This document shows, piece after piece, positions 1-5,629 of a stretch of 8,444 nt of DNA. Within the stretch, counting starts at the first letter, position 1. Every line of letters begins with the position of its first letter. A program made the position numbers and the translations under genes. The notes below the pieces were generated by a model that did no database searches, was not told the origin of the DNA, and saw only the letters and a list, made by a program, of their open reading frames with translations. The DNA is taken from the NCBI GenBank assembly GCA_003567805.1, contig PWYP01000129.1:1-8444 (forward strand), given 5' to 3'. The DNA is from PVC group bacterium. GTDB taxonomy: Bacteria > Verrucomicrobiota > Kiritimatiellia > UBA8416.

Positions 1-169
1 AACACTCGCACCACAGAAAACGCTAAACAGCAAAACACCGCTTCACACGGAAACTAATTTCAAATATTTTTGGCTAGACTTTAGACATTTTGGGAGGGGG
101 AAGGGATGAGGGATGAGACCTGAAGGCTGAAGAATTTTTGGGGATGGGTGACTCGGGATTCGTGGGGCA
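1..169. other. Gene-free left edge with one repeat copy
   Basis: I see no credible gene between the window edge and the toxin stop codon. The first 60 bases are A/C-rich and featureless. From about 76 the sequence turns into a GACTTTAGAC-type repeat followed by a G-rich purine tract, listed separately. No hairpin followed by a T-tract is visible that could terminate the toxin-antitoxin transcript, which runs leftwards into this stretch. Confidence 0.6.
76..124 (+). repeat. 49-bp direct repeat, left copy, with G-quadruplex motif
   Basis: The 49 bases starting AGACTTTAGACATTTTGGGA recur at 1137-1185 in the same orientation with a single mismatch (G at 118, A in the other copy). Inside, positions 92-112 contain four runs of three or more G separated by loops of 1, 2 and 4 bases (A, AA, ATGA), which matches the standard intramolecular G-quadruplex pattern on the plus strand. 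The two copies bracket the toxin-antitoxin genes. Whether this is a dispersed intergenic repeat or the border of an inserted module cannot be decided from one window. Confidence 0.85.
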
Positions 170-577
170 CTACTCTTGGACTGTTAGATGTTTAACGGTG
201 CAAACGCCTTTGTTGATGGATCTTTTTGCGAATGTCTTGTCAAACGTAAATATTTTGTCAAAATTCTGTACACATGCCAGATGTAAAGCGTCTGCAAAGT
301 CGAGACCAGCTTCATGCCACGCAATTGCGTTCAGCAGCCGATTGGCATCTCTAACGCGTACTTGCGGTAGACCAAGGAGTCGGCGGAATGCTCGTATAAT
401 GGATTTGGCATCAAAATTATATGCATATCTGAGGACCCACTCGGTTTCTAGCCAGACAGAATCTGGAATAAAAGGGAGGGTACTTTTGAATATCTCGTCG
501 GCCAATTTGAATTGATTCGGATCGTCATGCGTCAGAAAACGGACAACCACGTTGGTGTCCACAGCATTTATTTCCAT
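170..577 (-). CDS. vapC: PIN-domain ribonuclease toxin (VapC-like)
   Basis: This is a 135-residue single-domain PIN protein, the usual size for a VapC toxin. PIN toxins are Mg2+-dependent ribonucleases that cut specific RNAs when the cognate antitoxin is lost. The acidic active site is recognisable: D7 in the opening AVDTNVVVRFL strand, E44 in WLETEWVLR, D93 and D96 in GLDFADALHLA, and D113 in FTFDKTF. The ATG at 577 overlaps the end of the antitoxin gene by 10 bases, and an AAGGAG Shine-Dalgarno (588-593) sits 10 bases upstream inside that gene, so the pair is translationally coupled. All expected residues are present and the frame is intact, so it is probably an active toxin. Target RNA is unknown. 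Confidence 0.9.
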   Translation of the reverse strand: MEINAVDTNVVVRFLTHDDPNQFKLADEIFKSTLPFIPDSVWLETEWVLRYAYNFDAKSIIRAFRRLLGLPQVRVRDANRLLNAIAWHEAGLDFADALHLACVQNFDKIFTFDKTFAKRSINKGVCTVKHLTVQE

Positions 578-822
578 CTGCTGACGGCTCCTTCTTTTAT
601 GGCGTTTTCCATATCTTCCAGCGTTTTGGCCGGTCCATTATACTGCAGGCATCCTGCTACATCCTCAAATCGAGATTTTGGAATGCCTTCGGAGTGCGTA
701 TCTACGCTGTTCTCCGGGAAAAGGGAAATAACCCGCAGATGCCCTTTCTGCATTAGCCGAAGCTCTTTTGGCAATGGAATCATGCCATTCTGTATATCTG
801 CCTCAAACTCAACAGCCTGCAT
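568..822 (-). CDS. vapB: VapB-like antitoxin of the PIN toxin
   Basis: This 84-residue protein is encoded directly upstream of the PIN toxin and overlaps it by 10 bases, the classic antitoxin-first layout. Residues 1-35 (VEFEADIQNGMIPLPKE... GHLRVISLF) look like a small AbrB/MazE-type beta fold that would dimerise and bind DNA. Residues 52-84 (EDVAGCLQYNGPAKTLEDMENAIKEGA) resemble the flexible C-terminal segment by which such antitoxins wrap and inhibit their PIN partner. The ATG at 822 is preceded at 5 bases by AAGGTG, supporting this start. A sigma70-like promoter lies at 864-892. Autoregulation by the toxin-antitoxin complex is expected for the family but no clear operator is seen. The exact antitoxin family is less certain than the role. 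Confidence 0.82.
   Translation of the reverse strand: MQAVEFEADIQNGMIPLPKELRLMQKGHLRVISLFPENSVDTHSEGIPKSRFEDVAGCLQYNGPAKTLEDMENAIKEGAVSRWK
588..593 (-). promoter_or_regulatory. Shine-Dalgarno of the toxin gene, inside the antitoxin gene
   Basis: AAGGAG on the minus strand lies 10 bases before the toxin ATG (577) and within the last codons of the antitoxin gene. It supports the toxin start and translational coupling of the two genes. Confidence 0.7.
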
Positions 823-863
823 AGTTCACCTTCTTGAAGATATTTACGAATCCTACGGCTAAC

Positions 864-892
864 ACTCTAAATGTATTCGCTTTTATCGTCAA
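864..892 (-). promoter_or_regulatory. Sigma70-like promoter of the toxin-antitoxin operon
   Basis: On the minus strand a TTGACG -35 box (887-892, 5 of 6 consensus bases) is followed after exactly 17 bases by TAGAGT (864-869, 4 of 6). Transcription would begin near 857, giving a leader of about 35 bases to the antitoxin ATG at 822. The position and spacing fit a dedicated promoter for the pair. This is a motif match only. Confidence 0.55.
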
Positions 893-921
893 CACCTCGA
901 AGTTGGGATAATGGGGCAATA

Positions 922-950
922 GGGAAGACTTTAGACCTTGGACTTTAGAC
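922..950 (+). repeat. GACTTTAGAC-type 29-bp repeat, copy A
   Basis: These 29 bases, beginning GGGAAGACTTTAGACCTT, match 1112-1140 at 28 of 29 positions. Each copy contains two GACTTTAGAC words. Copy A continues into ATTAGACTTGGGGG, a degenerate version of the sequence following copy B, so it is probably a decayed copy of the same larger element. Confidence 0.8.
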
Positions 951-1085
951 ATTAGACTTGGGGGAGGCGGATGTGGGATTGCGGAGAGCAGAAGCGTTGG
1001 GTTCAGGTATAGCCATGGTGCATTGATGTTGTTTGCTGTTTTTTGTTTGGTTGTTTGCGTCCGGAGCGGCAGCGGTTGGAGGATA

Positions 1086-1114
1086 GGGGATTGTGGGGAG
1101 GGAGGGCAAGGGGG
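1086..1114 (+). other. Putative G-quadruplex tract with five G-runs
   Basis: Five runs of three to five G occur at 1086-1089, 1095-1098, 1100-1102, 1104-1106 and 1110-1114, separated by 5, 1, 1 and 3 bases. This fits the four-run, short-loop pattern of intramolecular quadruplexes, with one spare run. It lies about 100 bases past the kinase stop codon, on the strand opposite to the gene, so the transcript there would be C-rich and the quadruplex would form in the non-template DNA strand relative to rightward transcription. Confidence 0.55.
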
Positions 1115-1140
1115 AAGACTTTAGACCTTTGACTTTAGAC
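1112..1140 (+). repeat. GACTTTAGAC-type 29-bp repeat, copy B
   Basis: This matches 922-950 with one difference (T at 1130 against G at 940). It runs directly into the 49-bp repeat, whose first four bases are its last four, giving three consecutive overlapping TTTAGAC words and then the G-rich tract. Confidence 0.8.
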
Positions 1141-1185
1141 TTTAGACATTTTGGGAGGGGGAAGGGATGAGGGATGAAACCTGAA
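1137..1185 (+). repeat. 49-bp direct repeat, right copy, with G-quadruplex motif
   Basis: This is the second copy of the repeat at 76-124, 48 of 49 bases identical and in the same orientation, starting 1061 bases from the first. The G-quadruplex pattern lies at 1153-1173. It ends about 30 bases downstream of the kinase stop codon. Confidence 0.85.
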
Positions 1186-1216
1186 ATTTGGAGTTAGGAC
1201 GGAATACTTTTGGGGG

Positions 1217-3478
1217 TTAGGATTTTTCGGTGTCTTGGGTGACGGTCTTGTATTGTTTGTTGTAGTGATAGTAAGAGCCGTAGGAGCCATAGCCCATTTT
1301 GCTGAAATCGACATCGTTCATGATGAGGGCAATGTTCTTGATGCCGGATTCCTGGAAGCGGTTAATGGTGTGCTGTGTAACCTTTTTGCGACTGGTGGCT
1401 GGTCGTACCATGACTAAGACTGTATCAGCTAATGGAGCGAGTGCAAGGGAGTCGCTGACAATACCTAGGGGTGGGGCATCAATGACGATATGATCGTAAT
1501 GCTTGCGTGCCCAGTCGAGGAGGTTCACTACAGCTTTGGTCCCGGCCAACTCGGCAGGGCTTGCTCCGGTTACCGGACGCGTTGCTATAATATCGAGTGT
1601 GGGACAATCCGATGACTGAAAGACAAGGTTTTCGCCAGTCTGGAGATCATCGTTTTCGGATAGCGCGCTGAGTAATCCCGGATGTCGTGGTGGCATTCCG
1701 AAAATATTGGCTAACCGGGGGCGGCGTAGGTCAAAGTCGATGATTAACACGCGGCGTTTTTTTTGTGCCCAGGCAGCAGCAAGATTACAACTGGTTACGG
1801 TTTTGCCTTCGCTGGGCATGGAACTGGCAATGAGAACCACTTGCGCTTCATCATGATATTGGGGTGAATCGAGCATGGCGCGCAGTCCGGCAAATGCTTC
1901 GGTTACCTGGCTGAACCGATCACGCAGCGACGCCAGTGCTACGGAGGTCCGGTTCACTTTCTTTACATGGGGTATGATCGCGAGCAGGGAGACGCCCCAT
2001 ATTGCAACATCATCAGGATCTACAATGTGGTCTTCGAGATGATCCACACCCAGCGCCAAGCCGGTGCCGGCGCCTACGCCGAGTATGATTGAGAGCGCCA
2101 GAATGATGGTGGACCGAGGATGAATTGGCTTTTCGGGGGGCATGGCGGGCTCAATGATTTCGACTGTGGCCGTGTTCTCGTCTGCCGCCATACGGGCATC
2201 CTGCATGCGTGTGAGAATGCCTCTGTATGCGTCTTCCGCTGCGCTATGCGAGCGCTGCAGTGCAGAGCGTTCCGTTCGTGCTTGTGCAAGCTTCATGTCT
2301 AGCTCCTGCACGAGACGAGATTGCTCTCCTTTGCGCCTGCGCAAGCTTTCTGCCTGCTGTTTGAGCAACGCTTCGTTTGCTTTTGCGGCTGTTCTTGCCT
2401 GTGACATGAGAGTGGCGGCTTGTTCGCGATAGAGTTCGATTATGCGATCCTGGGCCTTGATTTCGGGATGATTTTCGGTGAAGCGCGCGAGTTGCTGTTG
2501 GCGGGTCACTTCAGCTTTTCGCCATTCTTCCAGAATCGATCTGATTTCAGGCTCATGCGGTACACCTGTCGGCAGGTTGCCTGCCAGTTCGGGAGTAAGT
2601 TCAAGTGCATCCAATGTGGCACGCAAATCCTGCGCACGTGATTCTTCACTTTGTATTTCTACTAAAGCCCGGTTAAAGCCCAATAACGCTTCTTCTGCCG
2701 TTCTTCGCTGGCTTTCAAGTGCATCGAGTCCTGACGTGGCGAGATGTTGCAGCAGTTCTTCCTCGGCTTGTTTCAGGCTTTCCCGTTGGATCTCTTCCTG
2801 TGTCTCCAGCCAGACGACTGCCGCATCAGAGCTTGTACGGTTTTCTTCCAATGCGCTCGTTTTGGCTGCCTCGGCGAACGCATTACAAACGGCTGCCGCT
2901 ATAACGGGGTCGGGATGATCAAACCGGATTTGCACGATGCGCGTGCGGCGGAGAAGTGTGATATCAATCCCGTTTCTCAGGCGCCGAAGGCGGGCCTCGG
3001 CTTCCTGCTCGGGCGATCTTTCAATGCCATTGTGTGTTAACGGTTTCAATGCGTCAGGATGATCTGCAAGCAGTCTCTGGAGTGCTGTCTGCATGACTGC
3101 GCGCGAACGAAAACGTTCCAGGCGCGTATTGAAGATTTCCTCGGATGATCCAGCACCACCGGGATCTTCGATCAAGGCTGCCTGCTGGGCGAGAATGCGC
3201 GGGCGGCGTACACTTAATTCAATCTGACTTTCCGCTCTAAAGATTGGGGTTGTTTTCTGTAGATAGAAGAAGGCAGCCACTACGCAAAATATCAAGACGA
3301 GGAGGATTGTTAGCCATTTGCGACGCATGACGCGCAGAATATGCTTTGGATGCAGCCAGCCACCATGAATATCTATGCCTGATTGATCATAGATATTATA
3401 TGCCAACTGTTGTGCATATGGATCGTATGGCTGGTTCTGATGGCTTTGCGATAAATTACTGGGTGTCTGCTTTTCCAT
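1217..3478 (-). CDS. wzc: Wzc-like polysaccharide co-polymerase and BY-type tyrosine kinase
   Basis: This 753-residue inner-membrane protein has the size and domain order of Gram-negative Wzc proteins, which control chain length and link polymerisation to export. A cytoplasmic N-terminus carries a Gln/Tyr-rich extension, then TM1 (about 55-73), a Wzz-type region (75-210), long periplasmic coiled coils (210-290 and 315-430), the Pro-rich segment PPEKPIHPR (447-455) and TM2 (456-478). The cytoplasmic kinase has Walker A SSMPSEGKT (552-560, K559), Walker A' VLIIDFDLRRP (D581, D583) and Walker B IVIDAPP (664-670). The C-terminal tail has six Tyr between 730 and 743, the expected autophosphorylation cluster. 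The motif EX2RX2R reads EAFAGLR (527-533), so its first Arg is Ala. The ATG lies 23 bases inside the end of the Wzy-like gene, indicating coupling; only a weak GGA precedes it. Confidence 0.93.
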   Translation of the reverse strand: MEKQTPSNLSQSHQNQPYDPYAQQLAYNIYDQSGIDIHGGWLHPKHILRVMRRKWLTILLVLIFCVVAAFFYLQKTTPIFRAESQIELSVRRPRILAQQAALIEDPGGAGSSEEIFNTRLERFRSRAVMQTALQRLLADHPDALKPLTHNGIERSPEQEAEARLRRLRNGIDITLLRRTRIVQIRFDHPDPVIAAAVCNAFAEAAKTSALEENRTSSDAAVVWLETQEEIQRESLKQAEEELLQHLATSGLDALESQRRTAEEALLGFNRALVEIQSEESRAQDLRATLDALELTPELAGNLPTGVPHEPEIRSILEEWRKAEVTRQQQLARFTENHPEIKAQDRIIELYREQAATLMSQARTAAKANEALLKQQAESLRRRKGEQSRLVQELDMKLAQARTERSALQRSHSAAEDAYRGILTRMQDARMAADENTATVEIIEPAMPPEKPIHPRSTIILALSIILGVGAGTGLALGVDHLEDHIVDPDDVAIWGVSLLAIIPHVKKVNRTSVALASLRDRFSQVTEAFAGLRAMLDSPQYHDEAQVVLIASSMPSEGKTVTSCNLAAAWAQKKRRVLIIDFDLRRPRLANIFGMPPRHPGLLSALSENDDLQTGENLVFQSSDCPTLDIIATRPVTGASPAELAGTKAVVNLLDWARKHYDHIVIDAPPLGIVSDSLALAPLADTVLVMVRPATSRKKVTQHTINRFQESGIKNIALIMNDVDFSKMGYGSYGSYYHYNKQYKTVTQDTEKS

Positions 3479-4928
3479 GAATATCCGTTGGTATATATTT
3501 CTTTACATCATTTCTTGTTCGCATGCTTGTTGTGCTGTGAGCGGGGAGCCAAGCGAGTATTACACCCCATGCCCATAATATCGCAGGTGAGCGAAAGGGC
3601 AAGTCAATCAAACTGAAAATAAAGACAAGAAGTAAGCCGATTGCACTCATACAGAAGATGGGATCTTGCCAGTGCTTGCGTTTGCGTAAAGGCCAGAGCA
3701 GAACCGCAAGCCCTGAGAGAAGTAAGCTTGATCCTATTACGCCTAACTCAGAGAGAAATTGAATGGGGTCGTTATGGACATTTGCTCGTCCTGACCTGTT
3801 GACGATATAGTCCCACTCTTCCGTGGGTACCTGCACGGCAAAGGCGTAACGAAATCCCCAGCCTCCCGTTCCGTAAAGCCAGTGCGATTTAAATACATCC
3901 CAACCTCCTTGCCAGAGCCGTGGGCGTACGGTCAAATCGAGATTGATTCTGGCAAGTTGGGGGATCATTTGCGCGGCGGGAGGATTGCGCACAGTAAAGC
4001 GCCGTCGGATATGGTCGCTCCCGAATCCCGATATGAAGAAGTAAAAAACGGCTACTATCGCGATCGTGACAAGGGTCATGTTTACCTTGGCGGCGGGTTT
4101 TAGTCGTTTCCAGCACTTGAAGAGGCCGTATAGGGAACCTATTGCCACGAGTGCCCATGCCAAAATGATGCCGGCACGGCTGAACGCGAAGTTTGCGCCG
4201 ACTACGCACAAAAACGTTAGAATCAAGAAAAGCAGTATTTGCTGACGATCTTCATTGGGTTTGGATTTCCGCTTCAATGCATAGTGCAGCAGAAACCCTG
4301 CGGATACGGCTGCCATCATGGCAAAATATGCTGCGGCATGGTTGACATATGGGAAACTGGAAAAAAAACGGTGACCTACGCGTTGGATGCCGAACATGTT
4401 TCGCGGAGTAAAGAAGAACGTGAATAATCCGAGTAACACGAGCAAGCCCGCATTGACAAGAACAGCGATGATGCTGGTGCGCAGATATTCCGGGTCGCCA
4501 TTACGGACAAGGAAGCGGACAGTCAATGTCAATATCCATGCCACCCAGAACCACTGCATAAAGCGGAATGCCTCGCCACCATTATAGGCCGAAGGAAGGT
4601 TGGGGTGAGGCGGAGGCGGTGTCGCCCAGCGCATATAGCCGACATCGAAATAGGGGGTTCTGCCCGCATTCCAGCTCTGTATGCCCAAATAAATCATCAG
4701 CAAAATGCCGATTGGTAGGATCGGGTCTATCCGAATGGATCTGGTTGATTCGGGACTTTGCCAACGATTTTTGCCTCCTAGCCATGCGATCCAAAAGAGC
4801 AGAAGGAGCGATGCTCCAGAAAAAAACGGTATATAAAAAATTCTGAGGCCGGACCATAGCCATGCAGCTACCGCCACAATCAGTAACCAAATGATGTTGG
4901 TTGCTATGTCTGCGCGTTTTGAGAGCAT
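3456..4928 (-). CDS. Polytopic O-antigen ligase/polymerase (Wzy/WaaL superfamily)
   Basis: This 490-residue protein has about 10-12 hydrophobic segments, starting at 12-28 and 35-50, and a large periplasmic loop at about 305-390. Such proteins polymerise or ligate undecaprenol-linked oligosaccharides on the periplasmic face of the inner membrane. Family hallmarks are visible: GHRFFSSFPYVNHAAAYFA (185-203), NFAFSRAG (246-253, R251), R336/R338 in RPRLWQGGWDVF, the glycine-rich LYGTGGWGFRYAF (351-363) and ANVHNDPIQFLSELGVIG (382-399) with H385. Its position next to a chain-length kinase and export genes favours polymerase (Wzy) over ligase, but sequence alone does not separate them. The ATG at 4928 is the earliest possible, since an in-frame TAG lies 6 bases upstream. 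No Shine-Dalgarno is present and a terminator ends 14 bases before it. Confidence 0.88.
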   Translation of the reverse strand: MLSKRADIATNIIWLLIVAVAAWLWSGLRIFYIPFFSGASLLLLFWIAWLGGKNRWQSPESTRSIRIDPILPIGILLMIYLGIQSWNAGRTPYFDVGYMRWATPPPPHPNLPSAYNGGEAFRFMQWFWVAWILTLTVRFLVRNGDPEYLRTSIIAVLVNAGLLVLLGLFTFFFTPRNMFGIQRVGHRFFSSFPYVNHAAAYFAMMAAVSAGFLLHYALKRKSKPNEDRQQILLFLILTFLCVVGANFAFSRAGIILAWALVAIGSLYGLFKCWKRLKPAAKVNMTLVTIAIVAVFYFFISGFGSDHIRRRFTVRNPPAAQMIPQLARINLDLTVRPRLWQGGWDVFKSHWLYGTGGWGFRYAFAVQVPTEEWDYIVNRSGRANVHNDPIQFLSELGVIGSSLLLSGLAVLLWPLRKRKHWQDPIFCMSAIGLLLVFIFSLIDLPFRSPAILWAWGVILAWLPAHSTTSMRTRNDVKKYIPTDIHGKADTQ

Positions 4929-4935
4929 AGGCGTC

Positions 4936-4961
4936 TATATACAAAAAAAGCCCGGTGTCAT
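4936..4961 (-). promoter_or_regulatory. Possible leaderless promoter of the Wzy-like gene
   Basis: On the minus strand TATATA (4936-4941) ends seven bases before the ATG at 4928, the distance from a -10 box to a transcription start. The RNA would therefore begin at or next to the ATG, which would agree with the absence of a Shine-Dalgarno. A poor ATGACA (4956-4961) sits upstream, but the 14-base spacing is short and it lies inside the terminator hairpin. This is a weak suggestion; read-through from upstream is the main alternative. Confidence 0.25.
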
Positions 4962-4971
4962 GCACCGGGCT
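4943..4971 (-). terminator. Rho-independent terminator
   Basis: AGCCCGGTG (4949-4957) and CACCGGGCT (4963-4971) form a perfect 9-bp GC-rich stem around a 5-base loop. On the minus strand the stem is followed by seven T (4943-4949, the last pairing in the stem). The plus strand has no T-tract after it, so it acts leftwards. It lies 18 bases after the stop codon of the Ala/Ser-rich protein and 14 bases before the Wzy-like start, splitting the polysaccharide cluster into two transcriptional segments or dosing the downstream one. Confidence 0.92.
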
Positions 4972-4989
4972 GCTGTTAAAAAAGATATG

Positions 4990-5604
4990 TCAGATTTGCT
5001 GCCCACGATATGGAGGGGCGACTACCGGAGTTTGGGCAGCAGGCGTCGGCGTTGGGTCAGCAGGTGGCGGCGTTGTTCTTGTTGGAGTGCTGTCAACAGG
5101 GGCTTGATCTTGTGCGGACTGTTGTTGAGCAGCGCTGACTGCCGAACTGTAACTGGCTCCAAAGACTGCCCCGAGGTTCAAACCGGCACCCCCACCGCTA
5201 TTCGCTCCAGCCTGCATGGCCGAGATTGCCGCTGGCGAACGTGAAATAACGGGGGTTGAAGCGCTAGCAGATGCAAGAGCAGATACGAATGCGGATTGGC
5301 TTTCGGCAGGCATTGACTCTGTGGCTGCGGATACGATGGATTCAATGAGGTCAGACGCAGCCTCTGCTGTAGATTCTTGCGCTATGGCAGCTACAATGAT
5401 GGCGCGAACGATGAGTGCAGATTGCTCAGGTGAAGCTCCTTGAAGCAAATCTGCTACCATCGCTGGATTTCCTGCTGCTTGAGAAATTTGTTCCTGTGTG
5501 GGCATTCTGAAACCGTCAGTATTCGCCAAAGCAGATGCTGTAAAACCCAAAAATAAGGCTATAGCGATTGCGTAGGATAGTTTCTGTGTTCGTTTCGTTT
5601 TCAT
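4990..5604 (-). CDS. Secreted Ala/Ser-rich protein with Pro/Thr-rich tail, function unknown
   Basis: I do not recognise a family. The 204-residue product begins with a clear Sec signal peptide (MKTKRTQKLSYAIAIALFLGFTASALA, cut after A27). Residues 35-115 are Ala/Ser/Glu-rich and probably helical, 134-150 are Gly-rich, and 170-197 form a Pro/Thr tail resembling an extended linker. There is no Cys after the signal peptide, no membrane anchor and no catalytic motif. An in-frame start at 5703 would overlap the barrel gene and bury the signal peptide; ATG 5604 has AGGAAAGA at the right distance and is preferred. It lies 25 bases after the beta-barrel stop, so the two are co-transcribed, and a strong terminator follows. 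Context suggests a periplasmic or extracellular accessory of polysaccharide export, but this is inference. Confidence 0.78.
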   Translation of the reverse strand: MKTKRTQKLSYAIAIALFLGFTASALANTDGFRMPTQEQISQAAGNPAMVADLLQGASPEQSALIVRAIIVAAIAQESTAEAASDLIESIVSAATESMPAESQSAFVSALASASASTPVISRSPAAISAMQAGANSGGGAGLNLGAVFGASYSSAVSAAQQQSAQDQAPVDSTPTRTTPPPADPTPTPAAQTPVVAPPYRGQQI

Positions 5605-5610
5605 GTTATT

Positions 5611-5618
5611 TCTTTCCT
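5611..5618 (-). promoter_or_regulatory. Shine-Dalgarno that decides the start of the Ala/Ser-rich protein
   Basis: AGGAAAGA on the minus strand lies six bases upstream of ATG 5604 and just after the barrel stop codon at 5630-5632. It supports the shorter start, which places the signal peptide at the N-terminus. Confidence 0.65.
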
Positions 5619-5629
5619 GTGTATGGCTA

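Larger units (their letters stand above)
823..1216. other. Gene-free repeat-rich spacer between the kinase and the toxin-antitoxin genes
   Basis: These 394 bases hold the toxin-antitoxin promoter, two copies of a 29-bp GACTTTAGAC repeat, the right copy of the 49-bp repeat and a very G-rich segment, all listed separately. No open frame has a plausible start and coding character. No hairpin-plus-T-tract terminator for the leftward kinase transcript is visible. The stretch 1020-1062 is GT-rich (runs of TTTG/GTTT) without recognisable function. Confidence 0.6.

Noticed and set aside
20..1041. Inverted 10-bp match (AAACAGCAAA near 27 and TTTGCTGTTT near 1030) as possible terminal inverted repeats around the toxin-antitoxin pair
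   Set aside because: The match is short, AT-rich and does not extend on either side, and no transposase is present; the 49-bp direct repeats are far better supported.
922..1140. GACTTTAGAC repeats as a CRISPR array
   Set aside because: Repeat units are short, irregularly spaced and degenerate, spacers are not of uniform length, and no cas gene is in the window.
2142..2918. Long plus-strand open frames rich in Cys, Ser and Arg
   Set aside because: They are antisense to the coiled-coil part of the kinase gene, and their composition is what a reversed Ala/Glu/Arg-rich coding strand produces.
4582..4965. A 127-residue minus-strand frame beginning within the terminator
   Set aside because: It is out of frame with the Wzy-like gene, has no family resemblance and starts in the hairpin; the overlapping 490-residue membrane protein is clearly the real gene.
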